From JAGTVG01 sp963699805 (GTDB lineage: Bacteria > Bacteroidota > Bacteroidia > Cytophagales > Cyclobacteriaceae), in the NCBI GenBank assembly GCA_963699805.1, contig CAVOVH010000003.1, forward strand, positions 1 to 64,000: a stretch of 64,000 nt of DNA, read 5' to 3'. The translations under genes were made by a program, and so were the position numbers. Positions 1-7,691 of this stretch are shown piece after piece. The notes beneath the pieces are model-generated. The model searched no databases and was not told where the DNA came from. It was given only the letters and a program-made list of their open reading frames with translations. Within the stretch, counting starts at the first letter, position 1. Every line of letters begins with the position of its first letter.

Positions 1-59
1 TTTGGGCATCTGGCTTCGGTCTCTTCTGTCTACTTTTACTAGTACTTCATCATTCATGA

Positions 60-186
60 TTAGTTCACTGGTCACTGGTTCATTGGTTCACTTGCTTTGC
101 AAACCGTAGCCTTTTAATCACCGAAGTGTAACGCAGGTGATGGCGAAGGTTTATTCATTGGTTCACTATGGTGGAAACGGGATATT
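60..186. repeat. Short-unit repeat tract (GGTTCACT-type)
   Basis: Degenerate tandem copies of an approximately 8-base unit (variants of GGTTCACT and GGTTCATT) fill the gap left of the first gene, ending in variants of GGAAACGT. The same kinds of unit recur in most gaps of the first 30 kb. No coding sequence is visible in bases 1-198. Confidence 0.6.
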
Positions 187-198
187 GGGAAACGTGGA

Positions 199-819
199 TC
201 ATAGACCATGAACATATTCTTCTACCTTTTCCCGGATGAGATCTTTGATAGAGGCCCAGGAAACTGGTTTCAACATCATCAGCTCCTCATCTGTCTCAGC
301 ATCAATATAATAGGTCAGACTTTTTAGAACCATGAATTCCGAGCCATCGTGATATTTCTTATTGTACTGACGCAACATATCTTTCAGTGAAAACCGCTGT
401 AAAAGAAAATAGATATCGGTAAAATCTTTCCGGGTCCCTCTTCCGGTGATGGCTGCCAGTTTCATGGCTGCAATATCAGATATACTCGCCAATCTGAGGC
501 CTTCCTGAATTTTAGCGTTCTCAAGCCATGGATAGGGATAATTTACCAGATCTACCTTAGTCCCATTGATGGAATACACCTTAATGTTAGCTGATTTTGA
601 CAGGGTGATCACATTACCAGTTTTACTTAGTTCTTCAGTAATAGAGATTTCATCAGCAGATAGTTTTCCGAATAAATCAATATCAATTGATTTCCGGTGA
701 CCGATCTGTAAAGCCAGGGCCGTTCCCCCGGCCAATCTTAAATCAGCTGCGAAGTTGAGTTGAAGCAGTTGCTTCAGAAGTTCCAGTGCCTGGGGGCTGA
801 TTGCCTCGTAGTAGAGCAT
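199..819 (-). CDS. AbiEii-type nucleotidyltransferase (toxin-like)
   Basis: A 206-residue protein of the AbiEii/AbiGii (DUF1814) nucleotidyltransferase family. These act as the toxin half of type IV-like or abortive-infection modules. The glycine pair and acidic pair of the nucleotidyltransferase fold are visible as GGTALAL at about residues 31-37 and DIDLF at 46-50. A KLAAITGRGTRKDFTDIYFLL segment, typical of the family, follows at about 120-140. The protein is shorter than most AbiEii toxins (about 250-300 aa), so it is a compact form. Its start overlaps the end of the upstream DUF6922-like gene by 46 bases, which suggests coupled translation. The family call is firm; toxicity and the target are inferred. 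Confidence 0.85.
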   Translation of the reverse strand: MLYYEAISPQALELLKQLLQLNFAADLRLAGGTALALQIGHRKSIDIDLFGKLSADEISITEELSKTGNVITLSKSANIKVYSINGTKVDLVNYPYPWLENAKIQEGLRLASISDIAAMKLAAITGRGTRKDFTDIYFLLQRFSLKDMLRQYNKKYHDGSEFMVLKSLTYYIDAETDEELMMLKPVSWASIKDLIREKVEEYVHGL

Positions 820-1079
820 AAAAACTGATTTTCCGGGATCTTCGATAATAATGAAATAAAAGAACAGGTCCTTTCATCAAGGTCTCTGATCTTCACTGCC
901 ACTGCAACGATCTCCTCCAAACCATAATTTTTTTGGATCCATTTCCAATCATTCATCAAACCGTATTCCAGGACCCGTTGAATGATGAATTTTTTATTCT
1001 CTGTAGTATGCAATTTATTTTTATCCACGTCCCAGAATAAATGGCAGGATAATTCATCGATCAGGCAATTTGTATTCAT
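774..1079 (-). CDS. DUF6922-like protein, likely partner of AbiEii-type NTase
   Basis: A 101-residue protein with an N-terminal motif HLFWDVDKNKL at about residues 13-23, followed by KKFIIQRVLEYG and a C-terminal segment ending RHWNF. From memory this resembles the DUF6922 family, small proteins commonly encoded just upstream of AbiEii-type nucleotidyltransferases in Bacteroidota. It is first in a two-gene operon and overlaps the downstream gene by 46 bases. A role as antitoxin or regulator is inferred from position only. A truncated relative lies at 6388-6549. Confidence 0.75.
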   Translation of the reverse strand: MNTNCLIDELSCHLFWDVDKNKLHTTENKKFIIQRVLEYGLMNDWKWIQKNYGLEEIVAVAVKIRDLDERTCSFISLLSKIPENQFLCSTTRQSAPRHWNF

Positions 1080-1134
1080 GGATTATGGGTGATACAGATT
1101 ATCCAAATTTTAAGATATCGCATCCAGATGTTTT

Positions 1135-1185
1135 CTCGTCTGACCAACTGCCATCACTCAGGCCGAAATCTGTGGTCTGACGAGG
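1135..1185. repeat. R2 hairpin repeat, copy 1
   Basis: Imperfect inverted repeat with left arm CTCGTCTGACCA and right arm TGGTCTGACGAG, separated by about 27 bases. It is one of at least five copies (also at 3562, 3666, 4981 and 5428). The arms pair except for the central base. Confidence 0.75.
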
Positions 1186-1194
1186 AGCGGTACA

Positions 1195-1800
1195 GCCTGA
1201 AGTCGGAAGCTGGAAGCCGGAAGGATTTATCATGCTCCGGAGTTCAGTTTTGCTTCTGGCTTCAGGCTTCGGGCTTTTTTGCGGCAGAACTTTTTGCTTA
1301 CATTGTCAACTTTTACGAGTACTTCGTCATTCATATTGTTGAATTGTTGATTCGTTGAATTGTACCGTTTTCAATAATGAAACCGTCAGTTAAACAGTTA
1401 AACACATCAACGATTAAACTATATTTCTCTATTTTCATTTTCTAACAAATATTCTTCTTTGAGCAACCGATCATTCCAGAACTGATGTCCTGTAAACCGT
1501 ACCATAGTGATCGTTATAGAGACCTACAGAACTTTTTTGAGACGTTATCTGCTTTGACAAGTATATCGTTGTTCATATTGTTGAATTGTTGAATTGTTGA
1601 ATCGTTGAAGTGGTTATGTATTCAGTCATCGGATTGTTAGTTAAACAATTAAACACATCAACGATTAAACAGCAGTGTATTGTTGAATTGTTGAATCGTT
1701 TAATTGTTTAATCGAAGAGGTATTCAAAACTTGGAACGTCATTTAAATAGTTAAATGATTAAACATTCCATGTTAAAGGTTGAATTGAACGCATTCAGAA
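1195..1800. repeat. Gene-free gap filled with short-unit repeats
   Basis: No gene is visible. The stretch holds GGAAGCTGGAAGCC-type 7-base units at about 1200-1270. It then has a segment ending in ACTTCGTCATTCAT that also occurs near 35-60 and 3725-3750, and several runs of GTTGAATT/GTTTAATT-type octamers (about 1330-1370, 1570-1610, 1670-1720) with their complement (TTAAACAA-type). Confidence 0.65.
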
Positions 1801-1801
1801 T

Positions 1802-2167
1802 TCAGTTTTTAACCTTTTGGGAATTACGCAAGGCATTTAATTTGTTAGAAATTTCCTCAATTAAAGGACGGATCTCCTGATACTCAGATTCTTTAATTAT
1901 ATTCAAATCGGCAGAAATAATCAAAAGATTCAGGACTTCCATTAAACTTGAAAAGGACATCGTTGTAAAATTTGACTGGTCCCTTGGAGTCTTTCTGGCG
2001 ATCCCTTCCGCTAGGTTTGTAGGAACCGATACGGCAGCACTTCGAATCTGTGATGTCATTCCAAATTTTTCTTCTTTTGGAAACCTTGCAGATAGTTTAT
2101 AGATTTCTTTAACAAATACCCGGGACCGCTGCCAAACATCTAATTTTTCGAATGAAAATAAATACAT
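1802..2167 (-). CDS. Four-helix bundle protein (23S rRNA IVP/S23 family)
   Basis: A four-helix-bundle protein of about 121 residues, of the family first known from intervening sequences in 23S rRNA. Diagnostic strings are FEKLDVWQRS near the start, QIRSAAVSVPTNLAEG in the middle, and a C-terminal helix with SADLNIIKESEY. I place the start at 2167 rather than 2191, because the family begins at this point and the ATG is preceded by ACAGCT. That context (AGCTATG) is shared with four other small genes here. The molecular role of the family is not established. Paralogues lie at 11827 and 13079. It sits alone between repeat tracts. Confidence 0.85.
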   Translation of the reverse strand: MYLFSFEKLDVWQRSRVFVKEIYKLSARFPKEEKFGMTSQIRSAAVSVPTNLAEGIARKTPRDQSNFTTMSFSSLMEVLNLLIISADLNIIKESEYQEIRPLIEEISNKLNALRNSQKVKN

Positions 2168-2227
2168 AGCTGTACTTTTTGGGTTGAACATTATTTAAAT
2201 ATCAATATCGAAAAAAACATTCTGTTG

Positions 2228-2334
2228 TACAATTAAACAGAAATGAATTGCTGAACTGTTGATTTGTTGATTCGTTTAATTGAGAACGTTTTCATTCGCT
2301 TAATTGTCGATTAAACAGTTAAACAAATCAACAA
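2228..2334. repeat. Octamer tract (GTTGATTT/TTAAACAA type)
   Basis: Degenerate 8-base units in both orientations (TGTTGATT then TTAAACAG/TTAAACAA). The tract runs directly into the 3' end of hicB, whose stop codon lies at its edge. Confidence 0.55.
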
Positions 2335-2544
2335 TTAAACTGTAATTACTTCCGATATAGTTTGAGGTTCAGGAATGGCCTTGCCTTCTGATTTCAATTG
2401 TTCGATATATAATTCCATCGCTTCTTTGATGTATTTTTTGGTTTCTTCAACCGTATCACCAACCGTAATACATCCCGGAAGATCCGGCACATAAGCGCTG
2501 TAACCGCTATCTGTTTTTTCAATGATAATTGTGTAATTGGACAT
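2335..2544 (-). CDS. hicB: HicB family antitoxin
   Basis: A 69-residue HicB-type antitoxin with the partial RNase-H-like fold. The N-terminal strand region YTIIIEKTDSGYSAYVPDLPGC (residues 4-25) and the helix ETKKYIKEAMELYIEQL are characteristic. There is no extra C-terminal DNA-binding domain, so this is the short form. It lies 4 bases downstream of hicA in the order toxin then antitoxin, which is usual for HicAB. It would neutralise HicA by binding and may repress the operon. Confidence 0.9.
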   Translation of the reverse strand: MSNYTIIIEKTDSGYSAYVPDLPGCITVGDTVEETKKYIKEAMELYIEQLKSEGKAIPEPQTISEVITV

Positions 2545-2548
2545 TCTT

Positions 2549-2737
2549 TTATTTTAATCCTGCCTGTTTTAAAATACTATTCTCAGTTCCTTTCGCTAAA
2601 TCCTTATTTAATCCGTGATCCGGAATCACAACTATACCCTGCTTGACTGGATGCTGATAAATTTTATGACTGCCTTTCTGCCGAACAAATTTCCAGTCAT
2701 CTTTCTCCAGTAATTTTATGACATCTTTAACCTTCAA
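2549..2737 (-). CDS. hicA: HicA family mRNA interferase toxin
   Basis: A 62-residue HicA toxin with a double-stranded-RNA-binding-like fold that cleaves mRNA. The catalytic histidine lies in RQKGSHKIYQHP (about residues 19-30), followed by VVIPDHG and the family's C-terminal KGTENSILKQAGL. The frame opens with TTG rather than ATG, and no better start is present. It is the first gene of the HicAB pair. Confidence 0.9.
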   Translation of the reverse strand: MKVKDVIKLLEKDDWKFVRQKGSHKIYQHPVKQGIVVIPDHGLNKDLAKGTENSILKQAGLK

Positions 2738-2805
2738 TTAATAACGAGACGTTATAAAATTGGTTGAACTGATTTTCATTAATTAACTATATGATATTTT
2801 ACTTC

Positions 2806-3054
2806 TTAGTTCCATCCGTACCGGTGCCTGATATCCTCCATCACTTTTTCATGACTAACCAGGTTATCCTTTTCTTCACTTTCCTGAAGGCTTGACAATG
2901 TCTCCTTTTTTTGATATTCTGTTAACTGATCAAACAGCTGGTTGTTCTTATAATTAATATGATTGTCCAGGATGTTATATACTTGTTCCAACAGTTTATC
3001 GTCCTTTGCCTTTTCAAGTAGTTCGATGATTTTTGTTTTAATAAGCTTATCCAT
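2806..3054 (-). CDS. Small antitoxin-like helical protein
   Basis: An 82-residue, charged, largely helical protein (leucine-rich helix in residues 1-35, then a QESEEKDNLVSHEKVMEDI region and a C-terminal RHRYGWN). It resembles the small antitoxin-like proteins that precede RelE/ParE toxins in Bacteroidota, but no toxin gene follows: hicA lies 68 bases downstream. The function is not known. It could be an orphan antitoxin or a remnant of a pair. It shares its general plan with the next gene upstream (3147-3380). Confidence 0.55.
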   Translation of the reverse strand: MDKLIKTKIIELLEKAKDDKLLEQVYNILDNHINYKNNQLFDQLTEYQKKETLSSLQESEEKDNLVSHEKVMEDIRHRYGWN

Positions 3055-3146
3055 TTTTAAAATATCTTTTCATCAAATTTACCGAATTCCCTTATAACCT
3101 CTATTATCGTAGCTTATGTTAGGAACAATCGCCCGGTAAGTCCATA

Positions 3147-3380
3147 TTATTCTTCTAACCATTGGTCAATGTCCCTGTCAGCTTCCAGGTCCGACAAATA
3201 TTCGTTTTTTTTGTATTGTTTTCTGGCTTCCTTAATGGCTGTTTGTTGTTCTTCGCTGGTCTTGTATTCTGTGTCATCCGTTTCCATTTCCAAAAGCCGC
3301 AAAAGTTCCTCAAGGAGATCCTTATCTTCAATATTTTTTATTTTGCCTATCAATTTTTTTCTGATGATTGCTTTTGTCAT
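3147..3380 (-). CDS. Small antitoxin-like helical protein
   Basis: A 77-residue acidic helical protein: basic N-terminal helix (TKAIIRKKLIGKI), leucine-rich helix (LLEELLRLLEME) and a C-terminal helix ending DIDQWLEE. The layout is that of type II antitoxins or addiction-module accessory proteins. No toxin follows on the same strand. Instead a fragment matching the start of the R1 repeat (GGAACAATCGCCCGG, 3122-3136) lies just past the stop codon. Loss of a partner toxin by repeat insertion is possible but unproven. Confidence 0.55.
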   Translation of the reverse strand: MTKAIIRKKLIGKIKNIEDKDLLEELLRLLEMETDDTEYKTSEEQQTAIKEARKQYKKNEYLSDLEADRDIDQWLEE

Positions 3381-3475
3381 TTCATCAAACGATTTTAATA
3401 ATCGAATATAATTAAAATAGTCGGGTAGATTATGGCTGATGGTTTAATTATTCTCCCTTTCCAGAATCATTTTCC

Positions 3476-3718
3476 GGAACAGTCGCCCGGATATGAATGT
3501 TTGACGAGGTTCGATATTGGATATTCGGTGTTCATGGTTCAAAATTCCGTTTTCAGTGTTTCCTCGTCTGACCAGCTGCCATCCTGCCAAACCCAGCTAG
3601 TGGTCTGACGAGGTTCGATATTGGATATTCGGTGTTCATGATTCAAAATTCCGTTTTCAGTGTTTCCTCGTCTGACCAACTTACCTGCCCGCCCGGCATT
3701 ACTCGTGGTCTGACGAGG
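3476..3718. repeat. Tandem R2 hairpin repeats (copies 2 and 3, plus a half copy)
   Basis: A unit of about 102-104 bases is repeated in tandem. Each unit has a right arm TGGTCTGACGAGG, a spacer beginning TTCGATATTGGATATTCGG and ending in TTCAGTGTTT, then a left arm CCTCGTCTGACCA. Full hairpins lie at 3562-3613 and 3666-3718. The array begins with a half hairpin (GACGAGG near 3505) fused to an R1 start fragment (GGAACAGTCGCCCGG at 3476-3490). Confidence 0.75.
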
Positions 3719-3740
3719 TTCGAAACTGATACTTCGTCAT

Positions 3741-4706
3741 TCATGATTTATAATCCCATAACGCATACCGCAGTATCCGGGGCCGCCCGAAAAGGATCTG
3801 GGAAAAGATCCGGATTTTAGCCACCCAGTCTATTTCATTCCTTATGAAGATCGCTTCATGAAGTTTTTTTCCCCAGAATTTGTAGATCTGATATTTGGTA
3901 AAGGCGGTGATCTTTTCATTTTTCAGCAGCCCGTCAAGGATCTGGAATCCTTCACTGAACGCAAGTCCGTTTTTTTCTGTCTCCGGGAAAAGATCGGGTT
4001 GATGGTTCCTGCTGAAGTTTAACTTTTCATTTAAATACGCGATCTTCCAGGCCCGGCCTGATAGCGTTGCCCAGAAACACCAGTTCCCGTAATGCTGGTA
4101 ATATGCGTATTCAAAAAATGACGGATCGATCAGCTTCTTATTAAAAACGCAGCCTCCTGCATGCCGGATCAGGTTGTACTTTGAAAAATATTTCTGAGCA
4201 GCCCCCTCGCCCGAAATCTGGAAAGAATCCTCCGGGTCAGGTGCTGGTTTTACCGGCGTATTTTTTTCGTCCACGTACCAGGAAGCACAAAAGGCCAGAT
4301 CCACATTTTTATCACGGTCAAAGAGATCCATCAGGGTTTCCAGAAATCTTTTATCAGAGAAATCAGCACTTTCCGCGATCCAGATATATTCCCCTTCTGC
4401 CAGCCGGATCCCTTTTTTCCATTGCTGGATAGTACTCCCTGAGTTTTCCGCGTTGAGGATAAAATGGGTGACTTCCGGTCTGGATGCGTATTTCTCCATG
4501 ATCTGCCTGCTCCCATCCGTACTGGCATCATCCAGCAGGATCACCTCGAAATCCCGGAAGGTCTGGTTGAAGATGCTGTCCAGCCGTTTCCGGAGATGTT
4601 TTTCATCATTATAGCTGGGAACAATAATGGAGACAGCAGGTTGCGTCACGATTATTTCAATGCTTTTAATAAAACCAGGGTTTTCTTTTTTACGTCCGCG
4701 GGCCAT
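3741..4706 (-). CDS. Glycosyltransferase family 2
   Basis: A 321-residue GT-A fold glycosyltransferase. The nucleotide-sugar binding strand is SIIVPSYNDEKHLRKRLDSI (about residues 26-45), followed by the LLDDASTDGS loop and the region GEYIWIAESADF where the metal-binding DXD normally lies. Here ESAD occupies that place. There are no membrane segments, so it probably acts at the inner face of the membrane in polysaccharide assembly. It is the only glycosyltransferase visible in the window. The acceptor and sugar cannot be told. Confidence 0.85.
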   Translation of the reverse strand: MARGRKKENPGFIKSIEIIVTQPAVSIIVPSYNDEKHLRKRLDSIFNQTFRDFEVILLDDASTDGSRQIMEKYASRPEVTHFILNAENSGSTIQQWKKGIRLAEGEYIWIAESADFSDKRFLETLMDLFDRDKNVDLAFCASWYVDEKNTPVKPAPDPEDSFQISGEGAAQKYFSKYNLIRHAGGCVFNKKLIDPSFFEYAYYQHYGNWCFWATLSGRAWKIAYLNEKLNFSRNHQPDLFPETEKNGLAFSEGFQILDGLLKNEKITAFTKYQIYKFWGKKLHEAIFIRNEIDWVAKIRIFSQILFGRPRILRYALWDYKS

Positions 4707-4980
4707 GGGTTTGAATTACTTTACACTCGAAAGTCCGAATCTGGAAGTAGATCTTGGCTTCAAATTTCGCGCTATTTTCATGATTCGTCCTGTCGAATTG
4801 CTAATTTGTTGAATAGGTTATTCGTTTAACTGAATCTTATTCAATTTTAATTACTTAATCAATCTATAAATCAAATTTCCAATTAAGCAGTTAAACGGTT
4901 AAACACAACCTTAGATTTTCACTAAGTCATCATAATTCAAAATCCGTTTTTCACTTATTAAAATATCGGATCCAAATATT

Positions 4981-5032
4981 CCTCGTCGGACCAGCCGCCA
5001 TCCCTCCAGCCAAATTCAGTGGTCTGACGAGG
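4981..5032. repeat. R2 hairpin repeat, copy 4
   Basis: Left arm CCTCGTCGGACCA and right arm TGGTCTGACGAGG with a 26-base spacer, followed by TTCAGAATAGCCGGAAGC. The rest of the gap 4707-5611 carries no gene, only repeat families. Confidence 0.75.
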
Positions 5033-5094
5033 TTCAGAATAGCCGGAAGCTGGAAGCCGAAAGGATTTATAATGCTCCGGGATTCAACAAGGCT

Positions 5095-5168
5095 TCGGGC
5101 ACTGATACCTGAACATGAATTGGATCATTAACTTTCTTTTCTATTGATTTCAATCACCCGATTGTTTG
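5095..5168. repeat. R1 element, internally deleted copy
   Basis: Matches the middle of R1 (ATGAATTGGATCATTAAC, TTTCTATTGATTTCAATCACCCG). The second hairpin has collapsed, so that CAATCACCCG joins directly to ATTGTTTGG. A deletion between the hairpin arms is the simplest explanation. Confidence 0.6.
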
Positions 5169-5242
5169 GTTGACTGGTTCATTGGTTCATTTGTTCACTG
5201 GCAAAAATGGAGACGTGGAAACGTGGAAACGTGGATAAGTGG
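5169..5242. repeat. Octamer tract (TGGTTCAT then GTGGAAAC)
   Basis: Units of the TGGTTGAC/TGGTTCAT type, then at least three copies of GTGGAAAC/GTGGATAA-type units. No gene. Confidence 0.65.
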
Positions 5243-5310
5243 ATCGATAATAATTCTTGAATCTCATTTTCTTCAGGCTTCCGGCTCCTGACTTCTGGCT
5301 TTTTGTCTTT

Positions 5311-5409
5311 GAACAGTCGCTTGGGTTTTTAGCCGGAGGACCGGGTTTCCCGAGTGACTGACTTTTGATATCAATAATATTGTGTTTTCTATTTTCATTG
5401 ATCTCAATA
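5311..5409. repeat. R1 element, copy with first hairpin
   Basis: Begins GAACAGTCGCTTGGG. The arms CAGTCGCTTGGG (5314-5325) and CCCGAGTGACTG (5349-5360) can fold. The tail reads CTTTTGATATCAATAATATTG then TTTTCATTGATCTCAAT, and the second hairpin is lost where an R2 copy follows. Confidence 0.7.
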
Positions 5410-5427
5410 ATTCCGTTTCCGGTATTT

Positions 5428-5480
5428 CCTCGTCTGACCAGCTTCCCACCCTGCAAAACCCGGCTCGTGGTCGGACGAGG
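5428..5480. repeat. R2 hairpin repeat, copy 5
   Basis: Left arm CCTCGTCTGACCA and right arm TGGTCGGACGAGG. It sits directly against two R1 copies, showing that the two families insert or accumulate in the same gap. Confidence 0.75.
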
Positions 5481-5539
5481 TTCGTGGCCTTCCAGCTTCG
5501 AGCCTGCCTCGTCTGTAGACAGGCTTCAGGCTTCTTCTG

Positions 5540-5605
5540 AACAGTCGCTCGGGTTTGTATGCCCGTGGATTGAGCTTCCCGAGTGACTGAATTTTGTTGT
5601 ACTAT
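5540..5605. repeat. R1 element, 5' part
   Basis: GAACAGTCGCTCGGG, a 24-base spacer, CCCGAGTGACTGAATTTTG. The arms at 5542-5553 and 5578-5589 pair over 12 positions with one G-T wobble. The element ends against hepT. Confidence 0.7.
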
Positions 5606-5611
5606 TGAACA

Positions 5612-5962
5612 TTAATTACTAAGTTCCTTGATTATTTTTTCAATATGGATCTTCAAATCCACGAGGTCGGAGGTGGCGACTTTCCATATCAATGAATGGG
5701 AAACACCAAAGTATTCATGTATGACAATGTCTCTCATACCGGCAATTTGTCTCCAGGGAACATTGGGGTATTTCTTTTTTATCGAATCAGGTAAATGTTT
5801 TACTGCTTCCCCGATTATCTCCAATCTTCTGATGATTGCATCCTGCTTTTGAGTATTCTTTTCAAAATCAGCTTCTGAGACATTTTCAATGTAGTTTTCT
5901 ATTTTATAGATACTTTCAAGTATGTCATCCAGATATACTCTATAGTTTCTCTTTTTAGCCAT
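5612..5962 (-). CDS. hepT: HepT-like RNase toxin (DUF86)
   Basis: A 116-residue all-helical HEPN-family protein. The catalytic motif RX4HXY is visible as RDIVIHEY near residue 77, preceded by the conserved VPWRQIAGM. HepT toxins cleave RNA and are silenced by the MntA nucleotidyltransferase, which AMPylates the HEPN tyrosine. The gene overlaps the end of mntA by 8 bases in the order antitoxin then toxin, as usual for this family. The motif is complete, so the toxin is probably active. Confidence 0.88.
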   Translation of the reverse strand: MAKKRNYRVYLDDILESIYKIENYIENVSEADFEKNTQKQDAIIRRLEIIGEAVKHLPDSIKKKYPNVPWRQIAGMRDIVIHEYFGVSHSLIWKVATSDLVDLKIHIEKIIKELSN

Positions 5963-6239
5963 ATATCCGGACCTCCTCTTCTAAAATTTGCTTCTTCAAG
6001 GCCCGCTTGAGAGAGGAATACTCAACCAGATCCACCTTAAGTTGTAATTTATCTTCTAACGCTAACTTAATGGATATAAAATCCAAAAGGCTTAAATTTT
6101 CCTGAAGTTCAACCAGTAAATCAATATCGCTTGATCGAACATTTGAATTCCTTGCATAGGAACCGAATAACCCGGCTCTTTTTACCCGGTACTTTTTCAG
6201 GATTGGAATAATGTCTTTTATGATCTGATCACGGTTCAT
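5955..6239 (-). CDS. mntA: MntA-like nucleotidyltransferase antitoxin
   Basis: A 94-residue minimal nucleotidyltransferase with the GSX10DXD signature: GSYARN at about residues 26-31 and DIDLLVEL at about 39-46, then a third acidic strand VDLVEY. It is the antidote partner of the overlapping hepT gene. ATG at 6239 is the natural start. The pair lies where the ATPase partner of the downstream-oriented ABC permease (6828-7691) would be expected. Confidence 0.88.
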   Translation of the reverse strand: MNRDQIIKDIIPILKKYRVKRAGLFGSYARNSNVRSSDIDLLVELQENLSLLDFISIKLALEDKLQLKVDLVEYSSLKRALKKQILEEEVRIYG

Positions 6240-6303
6240 AAATACAAAATACGATATTTTTCCTAATAGAGCTCAAAAAAATCTGACGAATAGTTAATTC
6301 AAT

Positions 6304-6449
6304 CCAGACGCCCGGTTTTGGTGAATGAAGCATTGTCATCCCGAGTAACTAACTTTTGAATATGAAATTGATCATTAATTTACGTTTTCATTGTTTACAA
6401 TCACTCGGTATTTCTATAACAAAGACCAGCAAAGCCAAGCGATTGTTTA
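6304..6449. repeat. R1 element, near full length
   Basis: A degenerate first hairpin (CAGACGCCCGG ... CCCGAGTAACT) is followed by the conserved linker (CTTTTGAATATGAAATTGATC). The second hairpin has arms CAATCACTCGG (6398-6408) and CCAAGCGATTG (6435-6445). The right end lies inside a DUF6922-like reading frame. Confidence 0.7.
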
Positions 6450-6549
6450 TTGATTTTTTATTTTTCCGGATATCCAGTTTATTTTTATCTACCTCCCGGA
6501 ATAGATGAGGAGATAACTCTTCAATCTTCATTTTCTTACCAATACTCAT
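6388..6549 (-). pseudogene. Truncated DUF6922-like gene
   Basis: An ATG at 6549 opens a frame whose first ~34 residues match the intact DUF6922-like protein at 774-1079 (shared: ELS-HLF, VDKNKL, NKKSI/NKKFI). The match stops exactly where R1 sequence (AACAATCGCTTGG) begins. The frame then runs through R1 to a TGA at 6388, giving about 53 residues instead of 101. No remainder of the gene is found on the far side of R1, and no AbiEii partner is nearby. Confidence 0.7.
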
Positions 6550-6624
6550 ATTTTAAACATTTTCAGAAATATAAATATCTGCAGATGTGGGGAATCGGTT
6601 ATTAACAGAAAACGCTCTTTTACA

Positions 6625-6785
6625 CGATTAACCAGTTCTCCGATTCCACTTCTCCACATTTCCACATCTCCGCATCTCCACGTCTCCACATCTCCGATTT
6701 ATCCTCCACTCCCAAACATGTTTTGATATGGTGATAAGGTGATAGGGTGATGTTGTGATGTTGTGATGTTGTGATTAGTTGAAAT
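6625..6785. repeat. Octamer tract (CTCCACAT and GTTGTGAT types)
   Basis: About ten ATCTCCAC/ATTTCCAC-type units (6640-6705) are followed by GGTGATAG- and GTTGTGAT-type octamers (6728-6778). No gene lies between mntA and the permease apart from the DUF6922 remnant. Confidence 0.65.
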
Positions 6786-6827
6786 ATCATTAGTTCACGA
6801 TCTATTCTAAGGAATCAAATTCCATTC

Positions 6828-7691
6828 TTAACCACCACTTCGTTCTATGATAAACGGGATCGCCAGCCGGAACAGCACCACGCCGATGAAAGCCAGCACA
6901 AGTGCTGCGGCACTGATCACCAGGAAGGAATGTAGATACGGGGCGGGTCCGTAAAACATCCAATCCCGCGTGGTGGTGAGGATGGGTGCCACCGGATTGA
7001 ACTGATTCAACAGTTGCCCGATCCCCGCCCTGGGAGTAGGATAAATAACCGGAGTCAACAGCATCCAGAATGGAAGGATGGCTCCAAGCAATCTCGATAC
7101 ATCTGTGAACATCATGCTTACCGGCAATAGGATCAAACCGATCGAGACCCCCAATAATGCCAGCATAAGTACTCCTAACGGGGCAAGGAAAATGGTAAGG
7201 GCGGGAGTTACCTTAAATACGATAAATACGGCCACAATCAGTACCAGTTTGACCAGGAAATCCGCTCCGATCTTTATAAAGCCGGATATCAGCAGGGATT
7301 CTTTATTGAAATTGATCTTGATCATGATGGCCTTGCCGGAACTGATGGCATTGTTAGGCATGGAAATGGATGATGCAAAAACCGACCATAACAGTGTAGA
7401 CGTCAGTACGAAAGCTGGGTAGGGTACTCCCGGATCGTCGATGTTGATGATCCGCTGCCCGTTCAGGAATACCCATACCAGGGTGGTCATGATCGGCGGT
7501 ATGAATGCCCAGACTAGCCCGAGGATGGATTGCCGGTACATCCCCTTCCGGTCGCGAAGAAAAAGCCGCCAGCCCAGCTCGAAGGAGCCCTTCCAGTCGG
7601 CGAACATTTCACGGAGCAGGTGGCCGGGTCTGCGGATGCCGGATTCGGGGGAGTAAATGATTACTTTTTCGTGGATATCTGGTTTGTTCAT
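6828..7691 (-). CDS. ABC-2 type polysaccharide export permease (Wzm/KpsM-like)
   Basis: A 287-residue integral membrane protein with about six hydrophobic helices and the ABC2_membrane pattern. It has a cytoplasmic N-terminal arm with ELGWRLFLRDRKGMYRQSILG, then alternating membrane helices. Proteins of this type export finished O-antigen or capsule chains across the inner membrane with an ATPase (Wzt/KpsT). No ATPase gene is adjacent on either side. Upstream is a repeat tract and wecB, downstream a DUF6922 remnant and HepT/MntA. The ATPase may lie outside the window or be lost. Confidence 0.85.
   Translation of the reverse strand: MNKPDIHEKVIIYSPESGIRRPGHLLREMFADWKGSFELGWRLFLRDRKGMYRQSILGLVWAFIPPIMTTLVWVFLNGQRIINIDDPGVPYPAFVLTSTLLWSVFASSISMPNNAISSGKAIMIKINFNKESLLISGFIKIGADFLVKLVLIVAVFIVFKVTPALTIFLAPLGVLMLALLGVSIGLILLPVSMMFTDVSRLLGAILPFWMLLTPVIYPTPRAGIGQLLNQFNPVAPILTTTRDWMFYGPAPYLHSFLVISAAALVLAFIGVVLFRLAIPFIIERSGG

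Noticed and set aside
1089..1358. 89-residue plus-strand frame
   Set aside because: It covers an R2 hairpin and heptamer/octamer tracts, and has no family features.
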